DNA from: Mucilaginibacter_A sp041088075
GTDB taxonomy: Bacteria; Bacteroidota; Bacteroidia; Sphingobacteriales; Sphingobacteriaceae
Direction of reading: 5' to 3'
DNA: 64,000 nucleotides
Assembly (NCBI RefSeq): GCF_041088075.1
Contig: NZ_JBGCVY010000059.1
Location: forward strand, 13,639-77,638
The notes beneath the pieces are model-generated. The model searched no databases and was not told the origin of the DNA. It worked only from the letters and a program-made list of their open reading frames with translations. The position numbers and the translations under genes were made by a program. Below, piece by piece: positions 53,714-62,644 of this stretch; position 1 is the stretch's first letter; each line of letters opens with the position of its first letter.

Positions 53714-55111
53714 TCAATAAGCATTTTCTTCCCCTTTTAAAGTATTGATGATGGTTAAAAATATAATTTTAATATCCAACATCAGCGACCAGTGTTCGAT
53801 GTACCAAATATCGTGTTCCACACGTTTTACCATTTGCTTGTGGTCTTTGGTTTCTCCGCGATAACCATTCACTTGTGCCCAACCGGTTATGCCAGGTTTT
53901 AGCAATTGCCTTACCATATATTGGTGCACAATGGCTTTATACTGTTCGGTATGTTTAACCATGTGCGGCCTGGGGCCAACCACGCTCATATTGCCTATTA
54001 ATACGTTAAAAAACTGAGGAAGTTCATCAATACTTGTCTTGCGCATAAACGCCCCGATTTTAGTAACCCTCGAATCATTTTTGGTGGCCTGTATGTGTTC
54101 AACATCATCGTTCATGGTCATGCTCCTAAACTTGTAGCACCAAAACGGTTTGTTGTCTTTGCCGGACCTTAATTGCATAAAAAATACCGGGCCTTTGGAT
54201 TGCAGTTTGATAATGACCGTCAGGATTGGGATGAGCCAGGAAAGTATAAAAATAACCACACAAACACTGGTGAAAATATCAAACGAACGTTTAAAAATAC
54301 GGTTAGTGATGTGTTCTAAAGGCTCCGTCCTGGTACTTAAAACCGGTATTTCATCAAAATAAGTATCAATGGCGTAATCCGAATTAATGATTTTGGTAAC
54401 ATCAGGTATAAATTTAAAGCGGACACAATTTTGCTCTGCCACGGCCACCAAATCGTTGATGTGGTGGTGGTCTTCCGGAAACAAAGTAGAGTAAACTTCC
54501 GCCACTTCGTTTTCTACCGCATAGTTCATCAGTTTATTGATCGGGCGGATAACATCCTGGTTTGTTTTATCCATATAACTTTCTGTTGTGTGATCAAAAA
54601 AACCGGTAAAGTTATATGACATCTGGTTTTTCAGGAAATAATCAGCCAGCCTTTTTGCCGTTTCGTTATAGCCGATAATGGCTATTTTCTTTTTGTACCT
54701 AACCCGTTTAATATGGTATTGTTCAAAAGCGGTAATAACAAACCTGCTGATAATAAAAGCACAAATTTCCAGTATAAAAATATAAACCAGGAAGTTTTTT
54801 GAGTACGAAGCATAATTGGTCAACAAAATAACCACATTAAAAGTCAGCGCATGCAATACAACCGCCCGCCAGCTTTTTTGGAAAATAAATTCGGTACGTT
54901 GGGCAGTTTCTCGATGGTACAACTGCATAAAAAAAGCAGATGCAATCCAGGTGGCGTTAAATATTAACAGATCAAGGTTGTAATGTGAGGATTGTATGAT
55001 CGAATTGTTCTGGCTGTCCAAAAAATAAGCAATCATAAAAGAACAATTGATTGCTATAATATCGCCCAGAAAAAGTAAAACAATTAAAAAAAATATATAA
55101 CGGTTTTCCAT
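53714..55111 (-). CDS. Undecaprenyl-phosphate sugar phosphotransferase (WbaP/WcaJ-like)
   Basis: 465 residues. Four N-terminal spans, a Rossmann-like middle domain (KKIAIIGYNETAKRLADYFL), one span at about 275-300 and the C-terminal transferase domain (FFMQLRSGKDNKPFWCYKFR, RKTSIDELPQFFNVLIGNMS, VGPRPHM, KPGITGWAQVNG). It transfers a sugar-1-phosphate, likely glucose, to the lipid carrier, starting each repeat unit of the polysaccharide. Confidence 0.93.
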   Translation of the reverse strand: MENRYIFFLIVLLFLGDIIAINCSFMIAYFLDSQNNSIIQSSHYNLDLLIFNATWIASAFFMQLYHRETAQRTEFIFQKSWRAVVLHALTFNVVILLTNYASYSKNFLVYIFILEICAFIISRFVITAFEQYHIKRVRYKKKIAIIGYNETAKRLADYFLKNQMSYNFTGFFDHTTESYMDKTNQDVIRPINKLMNYAVENEVAEVYSTLFPEDHHHINDLVAVAEQNCVRFKFIPDVTKIINSDYAIDTYFDEIPVLSTRTEPLEHITNRIFKRSFDIFTSVCVVIFILSWLIPILTVIIKLQSKGPVFFMQLRSGKDNKPFWCYKFRSMTMNDDVEHIQATKNDSRVTKIGAFMRKTSIDELPQFFNVLIGNMSVVGPRPHMVKHTEQYKAIVHQYMVRQLLKPGITGWAQVNGYRGETKDHKQMVKRVEHDIWYIEHWSLMLDIKIIFLTIINTLKGEENAY

Positions 55112-55218
55112 ATTTGGGTAATCACCTTATATCAAGGTTTTTGTATGATGATAAATATATAACAAAAGTTTAACTTCAGGTAAAATTTAAAATGTTGTTA
55201 CGTGTTGCTTTATTAGTT

Positions 55219-55249
55219 AAACTTTTTTTTATACGGTAAAAGAAGTATC
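55219..55249 (+). repeat. Motif unit, GAAGTAT allele
   Basis: ACGGTAAAAGAAGTATC with a T-rich arm, between the wcaI-like and priming transferase genes. Confidence 0.8.
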
Positions 55250-55277
55250 AAAGTCAACAAATTTTTAAATAAAATTT

Positions 55278-56537
55278 CTACTTAATTGATGCCATGTCCT
55301 GGGCGTACTTTTTTAGTATTTCGTTAATGGATAAATATTGCTTGGCATAATTACGTGCATTGTCGTTAATATGCCCCATTTCTGGGTTAAGTGCTTTTTG
55401 GATGGCTTCGGTTAATGCCGCCTGGTTTTCCGGTTCTGCCAATAAACCAATTTGATTATTGTTGACTATTTTAAACAAACTTGACTTGACGGGAGCCGTA
55501 ATAACCGCCAACCCTCCAACTGCAAGAATGGCCGTAAGTTTAGACGGCATGACTAAATCGCTGGCATTTGTTTTCTGGATCACCAAGTGTACATCGGCCA
55601 TATTTAAAAATCCGTTCAGTTTTTCGGCTGGCTGCAACGGCAAAAAAACAACATTTTCTGTTTGCAAATTCGTTTTTAAATCCTCCAGTTTCTTTTTATA
55701 AGGCCCTGAACCGCAAATAACGAATTTTAGGCCTGAACGGTTTTTTAGCGAATCGGCAGTATATAAAATTGCTTCCAAACCTTGTTTTTCACCAATGGCG
55801 CCCGAATATAAAATAACCTCGTCTGTAGCTTGAAACCCGAATGCTTCTTTTAGCCTGTCTTTTTCTGCAATAGGAAAAAACAAGGTTGTATCAACCCAAT
55901 TGGGAAAAAAGCTGACCCTTTCCCTGCCGGCTTTTTGTTTGATCCGGTCAATCATCCCTTCCGAAATACTACTTAGCAAATCTGCCTGTTTCATGATAAA
56001 CCTTTCGATCCTGAAAAGCAGCCTGATCAACAACCGGGATTTTATCATCTGCAAGTCTGCGGCCGCATCAATTTGCAAATCTTGTACGTGATAAAAAAAC
56101 TTGGCACCTTTGATTTTTTTGTAAACAATAGCTAAAATGCCAGTCAAAAATGGAGGTGAAACGGTAATTACATAATCGTATTTCTTTTTAAACAATAAAA
56201 AAAATACCATTACGGTTGCAGAAAGGCAAAACGAAATATCAGACAAAATACGCGTAAAGCCCGACGGGTTGGCCGGGATAAAATGCGGGCAACGGTAAAT
56301 TTTTATTGGGTTAGAAGCATCAGCATTAACTTGTTTGAAATCTTTACTAAACCAATAGGCTTTTTTGTTGTAAGGCGTTTTTACTTTCCAATCCGGATAA
56401 TATGGATAAGTGGTAATCACCGTACAAATATTTCCCTGAGCGGCCAGCCAATCCATCATTTCACCGTTGTATTTTCCTATTCCGGTCAGTTCGGGATAAA
56501 AATTTCCGCCGATCAATAAAATTCTCTTTTCTGCCAT
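55278..56537 (-). CDS. WcaI-like glycosyltransferase
   Basis: 419 residues, GT4 fold. The opening LLIGGNFYPELTGIGKYNGE and TTYPYYPDWKV are specific to the colanic-acid WcaI family; the donor site follows in LYSGAIGEKQGLEAIL and MPSKLTAILAVGGLAV. In colanic acid synthesis WcaI is thought to add a fucose or glucose; here the linkage is unknown. A motif unit (55839-55858) is read RLKEAF, in the opposite sense to other genic copies. Confidence 0.85.
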   Translation of the reverse strand: MAEKRILLIGGNFYPELTGIGKYNGEMMDWLAAQGNICTVITTYPYYPDWKVKTPYNKKAYWFSKDFKQVNADASNPIKIYRCPHFIPANPSGFTRILSDISFCLSATVMVFFLLFKKKYDYVITVSPPFLTGILAIVYKKIKGAKFFYHVQDLQIDAAADLQMIKSRLLIRLLFRIERFIMKQADLLSSISEGMIDRIKQKAGRERVSFFPNWVDTTLFFPIAEKDRLKEAFGFQATDEVILYSGAIGEKQGLEAILYTADSLKNRSGLKFVICGSGPYKKKLEDLKTNLQTENVVFLPLQPAEKLNGFLNMADVHLVIQKTNASDLVMPSKLTAILAVGGLAVITAPVKSSLFKIVNNNQIGLLAEPENQAALTEAIQKALNPEMGHINDNARNYAKQYLSINEILKKYAQDMASIK

Positions 56538-56547
56538 TAAAACTTAT

Positions 56548-57096
56548 CTAACCAACAAATTTACGTTCTCGAACGCGAACTGCCGGGTTGCCTGCATAAA
56601 TAGTCCAGGCGTTTAACTCTTTGGTTGCTACCGAATTAACTGTTAATATGGCGTGGGACCTGCAAACAATGCCAGGGCAAACAACGGATTTTGCCCCGAT
56701 CCAAACGCCGTCTTCCAAAACAATCTTTCCTAACTTATACGGAAAATCGCTCATTGTGTAGTCATGGTTCCCGGTCAGCAACATGGCATCTTGCGATAAA
56801 CAAACATTGCTTCCGATAAAAACATTTTCTAAATTATCAATCCAAACTGATTCGCCGATCCAACAATTGTCGCCAATTTCCAAACGCCACGGGTTTTTGA
56901 TCCTCACTTTTGTTTTGATCACTAATCCTTTACCAATCTTCGCACCAAAAAAACGCAACAAAGCACTTTTTGCACGATAAGGCCAGGGGAAAGCACTGTT
57001 AAAAATAAAATAATTGACAAAGTGCCAAACCAATACTTTCCATTTTGGGCCTGCTACATACTTGCCAACGGTAAATTTTGAAAGGTCTGTTCGCAT
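56548..57096 (-). CDS. WcaF-like acetyltransferase
   Basis: About 182 residues. Left-handed beta-helix hexapeptides (IGDNCWIGESVWI, VFIGSNVCLSQDAML, LEDGVWIGAKSVVCPGI) with the LTGNHDYT and YAGNPA landmarks of WcaF-type O-acetyltransferases. It lies 10 bases upstream of the wcaI-like gene in transcription order. It probably acetylates a sugar of the exopolysaccharide. Confidence 0.88.
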   Translation of the reverse strand: MRTDLSKFTVGKYVAGPKWKVLVWHFVNYFIFNSAFPWPYRAKSALLRFFGAKIGKGLVIKTKVRIKNPWRLEIGDNCWIGESVWIDNLENVFIGSNVCLSQDAMLLTGNHDYTMSDFPYKLGKIVLEDGVWIGAKSVVCPGIVCRSHAILTVNSVATKELNAWTIYAGNPAVRVRERKFVG

Positions 57097-57107
57097 CAAT
57101 TCTGTTT

Positions 57108-57137
57108 AATACTTCTTTTAGCCCTGTTTTTTTTGTG
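57108..57137 (-). repeat. Motif unit upstream of the wcaF-like gene
   Basis: AATACTTCTTTTAGCCC, GAAGTAT allele. The downstream arm is replaced by a run of T. Confidence 0.65.
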
Positions 57138-57205
57138 TAACAAAACGCTAAATTATATAAATTTTGCTTGGAATGGTTCTAATTAACGATGCAGTGCCGA
57201 TAATA

Positions 57206-57250
57206 AAAAAGCTTATAGCTGCCCGAAACGGCAATTATAAGCTTTAAAAA
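57206..57250 (-). terminator. Terminator at the end of the glycosyltransferase operon
   Basis: AAAGCTTATAGCTGCC and GGCAATTATAAGCTTT form a long stem with a short CGAAAC loop and one interior mismatch. A T-run flanks it when read on the minus strand, 55 bases after the stop codon at 57305. Confidence 0.75.
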
Positions 57251-57304
57251 TCAGGTGTTTGATATGCTAAAAACTTCTGTTTATAAAATTAAATATCTTT
57301 GAAA

Positions 57305-58546
57305 TCAGTTTTTTACGGCTTCTAAAAAACCTTGTGCTGCCGGGGCAATGGCAAAGTGTTTTTCGTAGCATTGCCTTGCATTTTTACCCATTTTAACTTG
57401 CTCTTTGGGTGATAATTTAAACCAGTTTTCCAGTAATTGTTCGGTTCCGGCGGTGGTATCATCAGCAATAATACCGGCTTGGGCGGCAGCAATTTCAGTC
57501 CAGATGTTTACTTGGTTTGAAATTAAAACTGGTTTGCCGCATGCCAAAGCTTCTACCACGGCAATACCAAAATTTTCCTGATGGCTGGGCAATACGAAAA
57601 CTTCGCAACCATAAAAAGCGCCCCATTTTGCATCTCCGGTCAACATCCCCGGAAAATAAATAGCTGTTTCTGCCTGTTCAAAACCGGCCGCCGCGGCTTT
57701 GACTTTTTGCCCGTATGGCGTTTCTAACCCCGGCCCGGCAACTACCAATTTTGTTGACACCAATTTTTTGCCGGTAAAAACAGTATTGGTATTAAGCTGG
57801 TCGGTTTCCTGCTTTAGATTATTAAAAGGCTGTGTTTTGATATAAGCATCCACCAATAGATCAGCCCCTTTTTTAGGATGGATACGGCTGATAAACAGGA
57901 GGTAAGGCTCGGTTAAGCCAGGGCATTTTTTAAAAAAAGCATCACGCATGGCTGGCGTAAAAGCAGGCGGTTCTTCCACGCCCAAACCAACAACGACTTC
58001 TTTTTTTGGAAGATATGGTTTGAAAGTTGTACGCGCCAATTGAAGTTCTGCTTCGCAGGTAAACAGCAGCCCGTCGGCCTGGTTAACCACTTTTCGTTCG
58101 ATAAATTTCCAATATAACCAGTTGCGCACAGCTTTCAGTTTTCTGCCGGATGCCTTTTGAAAGTAGGGGTCCAACATCCCGTGCGGCATCACAAAAAATT
58201 TAGGGGTAAAAGAAGCATTCCGCTTTTTTAACTGGTTCAACGCTTTGATCAAACCATATCCCTGATAATTCCACAGCCCATGTAGAATTACCGCATCAAA
58301 CTGTGGCAGGTTTTGCAATAGCCAGGGCAAATAACTGGGGTTGTAAAACCATGGGCCTTTTCCGGCACCCAAAGCCTCAACATAATCAGAATTTTGCCCG
58401 ATAAAAGAAGCATCCGCAGCATCAAAACTAATGACCGTATTTTGAACGTCCAGGTAAGTGCCAAGGCCTTTAACTATTGTTCTGACTGCCTGACAAACGC
58501 CGCCCACTTTTGGATCCATACTGGCAGTAATATGCAATAACTTCAT
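57305..58546 (-). CDS. GT4-family glycosyltransferase with three genic motif units
   Basis: 413 residues. Landmarks: VGGVCQAVRTIVKGL near the start, MPHGMLDPYFQK, FISRIHPKKGADLLV, VLPSHQENFGIAVVEALACGKPV. The acceptor is unknown. Three motif units interrupt it, at 57758-57789 (read NTVFTGKKLV), 58193-58220 (NASFTPK) and 58387-58413 (DASFIGQN). The first falls in an apparently extra loop just before the conserved LVVAGPG strand. It shares its first base with the end of the next gene upstream (TAATG-type junction). Confidence 0.88.
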   Translation of the reverse strand: MKLLHITASMDPKVGGVCQAVRTIVKGLGTYLDVQNTVISFDAADASFIGQNSDYVEALGAGKGPWFYNPSYLPWLLQNLPQFDAVILHGLWNYQGYGLIKALNQLKKRNASFTPKFFVMPHGMLDPYFQKASGRKLKAVRNWLYWKFIERKVVNQADGLLFTCEAELQLARTTFKPYLPKKEVVVGLGVEEPPAFTPAMRDAFFKKCPGLTEPYLLFISRIHPKKGADLLVDAYIKTQPFNNLKQETDQLNTNTVFTGKKLVSTKLVVAGPGLETPYGQKVKAAAAGFEQAETAIYFPGMLTGDAKWGAFYGCEVFVLPSHQENFGIAVVEALACGKPVLISNQVNIWTEIAAAQAGIIADDTTAGTEQLLENWFKLSPKEQVKMGKNARQCYEKHFAIAPAAQGFLEAVKN

Positions 58547-59730
58547 TAAGCAGTAGGTTTTTGAAGGATTTTTTGGTAGATTTCTTCGATCTGGTTTAAA
58601 GCAAGGTCGGCATTAAAACGCCTGGCATTTTCAATCCCTGCCGAAACCACATTTGCCTTTTCAACAGGGGCAAGGTTGATAATTTCTTCGACAGTTTTTG
58701 CCGCCTCCTGTGCCCACATTTTTATGTTCACCAAATCTTGTGGTTGTTTTCGGATTAAAAAACCAGTATCACCTGCAACTTCCGTCATCGGTGCTTCACT
58801 GGTCGTTACAACCGGACAACCACAGGCCATTGCCTCTGCAATCGGCCATCCAAAACCTTCTGCCAGAGAAGGGAACAAAAAAACCGAAGCACCAGAGTAA
58901 GCCGCGCTAATCAGTTGATCTTCAATATTATTAAAGTAATGAATTGATGATTTATAAGCTGATTTTTCAGTCCGTTCCAACAATTTTTCATCCGGTAATT
59001 CGCCGATCAATAACAACGGTAGATTCAAATTACTGATACTGCGCCAGGCATCATAAATCTCGATTACGCCAGTACGGTTTTTATACCACTGGTTTCCGCC
59101 AATGTGCAACAAATAACCATTGCTTAAATCTAATCCTGTTTTAGCGCTTAGTTCTTTTCTTGCCGTTGAAGAGTCTATGGCCACAAAATTTTGGTTCAGC
59201 CCGTTGTAAACTACATTTGAATTTATGTTGAAAGGATCAACAAATTGATGAAGATCAGCCTGCGTTTTTTTAGAAACCGAAATAAAGTTTTTTCCTTGCG
59301 AATAACCATACCGGATATAAGCCTGGTATTTTTTGCCGGTAAAAGAAGTAGGGTTTTGCGGGATTAAACCCAATGCAGATTGTTGCGCTAAAAAATCATG
59401 ACAATGTACAACATGCGGCCGATTGGAAACCAAGGGCAGCCAAGGCCCCAAGGCATGATCTGTTAAGACAAACAAAGTATCCGGATTTAAAACTTTTAAC
59501 TTAGATTGTGTTTTTGCAGGAAACAATAAATACTGGTCCAGATAACCCAGCCATTTTTTAAAAGCTTTTGGAAAAGGCAAATTATAAAAAGCCGGCTTTG
59601 GCGACCATATTTCTACCTGGTGGCCACGTTTTGCCATCCCTTCTGCCAGCATTTTCGCAAAACGCGGCATACTTTGGTGGCCAAGAAAGTTTGGATGGGT
59701 GAAGAAGATGAGGTTCAATTTAGGATACAT
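58546..59730 (-). CDS. GT4-family glycosyltransferase
   Basis: 394 residues. HLIHIGGNQWYKNRTGVI-like donor region (YLLHIGGNQWYKNRTG), FPSLAEGFGWPIAEAMACGCPVVTT with the EGFG motif, and HCHDFLAQQSALG in the N-terminal half. One motif unit (59326-59352) is read PTSFTGKKY; similar PTSFTG-type text occurs in relatives, so part of it may be ancestral. Overlaps the upstream polymerase gene by 11 bases. Confidence 0.88.
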   Translation of the reverse strand: MYPKLNLIFFTHPNFLGHQSMPRFAKMLAEGMAKRGHQVEIWSPKPAFYNLPFPKAFKKWLGYLDQYLLFPAKTQSKLKVLNPDTLFVLTDHALGPWLPLVSNRPHVVHCHDFLAQQSALGLIPQNPTSFTGKKYQAYIRYGYSQGKNFISVSKKTQADLHQFVDPFNINSNVVYNGLNQNFVAIDSSTARKELSAKTGLDLSNGYLLHIGGNQWYKNRTGVIEIYDAWRSISNLNLPLLLIGELPDEKLLERTEKSAYKSSIHYFNNIEDQLISAAYSGASVFLFPSLAEGFGWPIAEAMACGCPVVTTSEAPMTEVAGDTGFLIRKQPQDLVNIKMWAQEAAKTVEEIINLAPVEKANVVSAGIENARRFNADLALNQIEEIYQKILQKPTA

Positions 59731-61120
59731 TCAAATTAAGGCTTTTGTCGTAACCTTCCAAAGCCCCCTTGTTGGTAACAGGGCTATTTATAGATGCCAA
59801 AACCAATCCGCCAACAAAAACCGAAAACCCAAGGGAGGTAGGCTGTGCCCAATTGCCTTGCGAAACTTCTAAAATTGCGTAACTTAAAAGAAGCCAGGGC
59901 AGCAAGTCTCCGGCAACTAACCTTTTGTAGCTGCCTATCAAAAACTTAAGCGATAGCCCTAATCTGATAAAGATCACAGTAAGCCCAAATAAATACCCGA
60001 GTTCCCCAATTGTCCTTTCCCATTCACCTTCGGCAATAAGGTACATTTTACCACTTCCTCCCCCTAATAACTGGCCGCCAACATTAGTGCCCATCCCTAT
60101 GCCCCAGCCAAAAAAAGGCGGGTTAAAATCGGGTGCTCCTACAAGTGCCAAAAGTAGCCCTCCAATTTGACGTCTTACAAGCGTCCCTTTTACCCCACCT
60201 TCATCCCTGGACGCAGTAGTAAGGCGAGTGGTAAATGCCTCGGTAGATCTTTGAAACGTACTTGTTTGGCTTAGGACTAAAAATGCAACAAAAGTTGAAA
60301 CGATAACAAGTATAAGTTTGCCTATATACTGCGGTTTTCTGAAAGTAGCCAATATGGTAAATATTGCTGTTAATAATACTTGAAAAAATAAACCCCTGCT
60401 AATAGAAAGTGGGATGGCAGCCAACAAAGCCAGGGTAGAAACGATCAACAGCAACCGGTTGACGTTTTTTGGGTAAAGCCAAAAATAAAAGATATATGGG
60501 GCGAGTAAACTATAAAACATAGTTACGCCTGTTGTAAAGGAAAAAGTTCCGGGAGGCCGCGAGTAGCCTAACGCACCATTATAACCGGCACCTTTCATAT
60601 CACCGCCAACACCGCGGTTTACCCATGCAGATTGAGGGCTGTAAAATTGCATTACCAATAAAACTGTCATCGGTATGGATATCCATAACATAATTTTGCC
60701 TGCTTTTATTAAATCGGCACGGTTAAAAACATTTCCTATGATAAAAATCAGTGGAAAGTGGAACAATAATATACGTGCGCCATACAACGTAACAATCAGG
60801 TTTCCATGGCCAAGCAACAAAGAAGTGAATATACTGATGAAGCCAATGACAACTATCGAACTTAAATAGATATTAGCCCTAAGTATGCCCCTTCTCCACG
60901 ATATGAATACCAACCATATTGCAACAGGATCCCGGATAATTAATAACGGGCCTGAAAGTCCGGGCAAAAACCATTTTCTTAAAGCACCTTCAAAAATCAG
61001 GAGCAGGAAATAAACATAAATACCTTGCTTAATTATTAAGTTTGCATCAACTTTTTTTACCGGGTGAGTATTGGGCAAAGCGAAAGCCAAAGCATGTTTT
61101 TTTGATATTTCTATATCCAT
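59720..61120 (-). CDS. O-antigen ligase/polymerase-like membrane protein (Wzy/WaaL type)
   Basis: 466 residues with about 11-12 spans and a large periplasmic loop (roughly 330-400) containing GWGIGMGTNVGGQLLGGGSG. The general plan and position among glycosyltransferases indicate the polysaccharide polymerase. Sequence conservation in this class is poor, so WaaL-like ligase activity cannot be excluded. Confidence 0.75.
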   Translation of the reverse strand: MDIEISKKHALAFALPNTHPVKKVDANLIIKQGIYVYFLLLIFEGALRKWFLPGLSGPLLIIRDPVAIWLVFISWRRGILRANIYLSSIVVIGFISIFTSLLLGHGNLIVTLYGARILLFHFPLIFIIGNVFNRADLIKAGKIMLWISIPMTVLLVMQFYSPQSAWVNRGVGGDMKGAGYNGALGYSRPPGTFSFTTGVTMFYSLLAPYIFYFWLYPKNVNRLLLIVSTLALLAAIPLSISRGLFFQVLLTAIFTILATFRKPQYIGKLILVIVSTFVAFLVLSQTSTFQRSTEAFTTRLTTASRDEGGVKGTLVRRQIGGLLLALVGAPDFNPPFFGWGIGMGTNVGGQLLGGGSGKMYLIAEGEWERTIGELGYLFGLTVIFIRLGLSLKFLIGSYKRLVAGDLLPWLLLSYAILEVSQGNWAQPTSLGFSVFVGGLVLASINSPVTNKGALEGYDKSLNLNVS

Positions 61121-61273
61121 TGCTATTGATTGTTTCGATTATCGTTTTTTTTGACGTATTGATATTTAATCACGCTACATTAAAATTTGTTGCAAGAACC
61201 CAATTAAAAAATTTAAGATCATTCAAAATTATACGATAAAAACTTGTTTTAATTTTATTTGGATTATTTTTAT

Positions 61274-61368
61274 GTGCTTCTTTTATCACCTAAAAAATGG
61301 CATGCATTTATTTTTGATTTGTTTGGATTGAGAGAGGCACCTATTTTTATGGGGTAAAAGAAGCATGG
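61274..61368. repeat. Inverted motif pair within the EPS locus
   Basis: Minus unit 61274-61303 and plus unit 61337-61368 in the 279-base gap between the gene ending at 61400 and the polymerase start at 61120. The gap could contain a secondary promoter; no gene is seen. Confidence 0.82.
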
Positions 61369-61399
61369 CATTTTTTTTCCGTGTAAATTTAAATGCCCA

Positions 61400-62644
61400 T
61401 TAGAAATTATTTTTATCAACTGCTTTTGCCAACTCCTGTCCATACCTGTCCCAAGTTCGTTTGGTGGCCGTTTGTAAAGCTTCCCGTCCAGCTTCTGCAA
61501 CGCTGCTGGGCCGCTGCAGCAATTCTTCAATGGCTGCCTGGAGTGCATTTGTTGAGCCTGCTTCAACCAACCATCCGTTTTCTCCGTGGATAATCAAATC
61601 AGGCCCGGCAGTACGGTCGGTAGTGATAACGGGCGTGCCTTGAGACATTGCTTCTGTAATCACCAATCCAAACCCTTCAAAAAGGGAAGGAAAAACAAGT
61701 ACATCGTGGCTTTGCATCAGCTCCAAAACTTTGTAATGCGGCAAACTTGGGATCCAATTATGCTTTGCCAATGCTGCATCTAATGCCGGACATTGATCTG
61801 TTGATTTTTTTCCGACTACAGTTAATTCAACATGGTTTTTAAGCTTTTCAACGACTGCAAAAAGGTCGGCTATTCCTTTTCTTTGCGATAATCCCCCAAC
61901 GAAAAGTAATTTAAGTGGCCTGGAAGCCGAACTTGAAGTGTAATTACGTGAACTGGCAACAGGTGGAAAGGCGTAAGGGACCACTTCAACGGGCGCTAAT
62001 TTACCGGTATAATCTTTTAGTGTATTTGCAGTAAACTGGCTGGCGACAAAAATTTTATCGGCTAAAAAAAGCTCCTCGTCTTTCCTGGCTAGTTTTTCTT
62101 CCGAATCATCCAAACCAGTCAATGTAGTTGCCCATTCTGGCCAGCGTTCGCTTTCTATTTCTAAAAGCCGTTTTGATGCCCGCCAATAGCCAATCGGCAA
62201 ATCATACAAACATTTAACCTGTAGCCTCTTGGCTTCGCGAAATGAAAATAAGGCACCGTCTTCATAAGCATATACGGCGTCAACCCCTCCGGCAGAAAGT
62301 TGTTTTAAACTTTTGGCTACCTTTTTATCTAAGTCTTGGTAAACCCCATCTACACTAAAAATTCCGGTTTCATGTTTAACCAGATTTTTAAAACCTACTT
62401 TAGTGGCGGCAAACCGTGCCAATTCAAGCCAAGGCCAGGTTATGGTATATGGTATCAATGCCGGGTCATAGTGCCGTCTGTTAAACTCTGCAAAAGGGCC
62501 GAAAGTGCTTAGCTTATCAAATATATTACCAGGAAATGTAGCTACGGTGGTTCTGAAGCCGCCGAGCATATTGGCGTTGTAAAGGCCAAGTGCAGCAGCA
62601 CGGAAAGCTTGATTACCAGTTGGATGCGAAATAATTACTTTCAT
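61400..62644 (-). CDS. GT4-family glycosyltransferase
   Basis: 414 residues. LLFVGGLSQRKGIADLF (donor half), FPSLFEGFGLVITEAMSQGTPVITT and GENGWLV are present. The N-terminal half begins MKVIISHPTGNQAFRAAALG. Linkage unknown. Its first base overlaps the last base of the upstream gene, implying coupled translation. Confidence 0.88.
   Translation of the reverse strand: MKVIISHPTGNQAFRAAALGLYNANMLGGFRTTVATFPGNIFDKLSTFGPFAEFNRRHYDPALIPYTITWPWLELARFAATKVGFKNLVKHETGIFSVDGVYQDLDKKVAKSLKQLSAGGVDAVYAYEDGALFSFREAKRLQVKCLYDLPIGYWRASKRLLEIESERWPEWATTLTGLDDSEEKLARKDEELFLADKIFVASQFTANTLKDYTGKLAPVEVVPYAFPPVASSRNYTSSSASRPLKLLFVGGLSQRKGIADLFAVVEKLKNHVELTVVGKKSTDQCPALDAALAKHNWIPSLPHYKVLELMQSHDVLVFPSLFEGFGLVITEAMSQGTPVITTDRTAGPDLIIHGENGWLVEAGSTNALQAAIEELLQRPSSVAEAGREALQTATKRTWDRYGQELAKAVDKNNF

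Noticed and set aside
61270..61566. 98-codon open frame on the minus strand
   Set aside because: It overlaps the C-terminus of a well-supported glycosyltransferase in another frame and two motif units.
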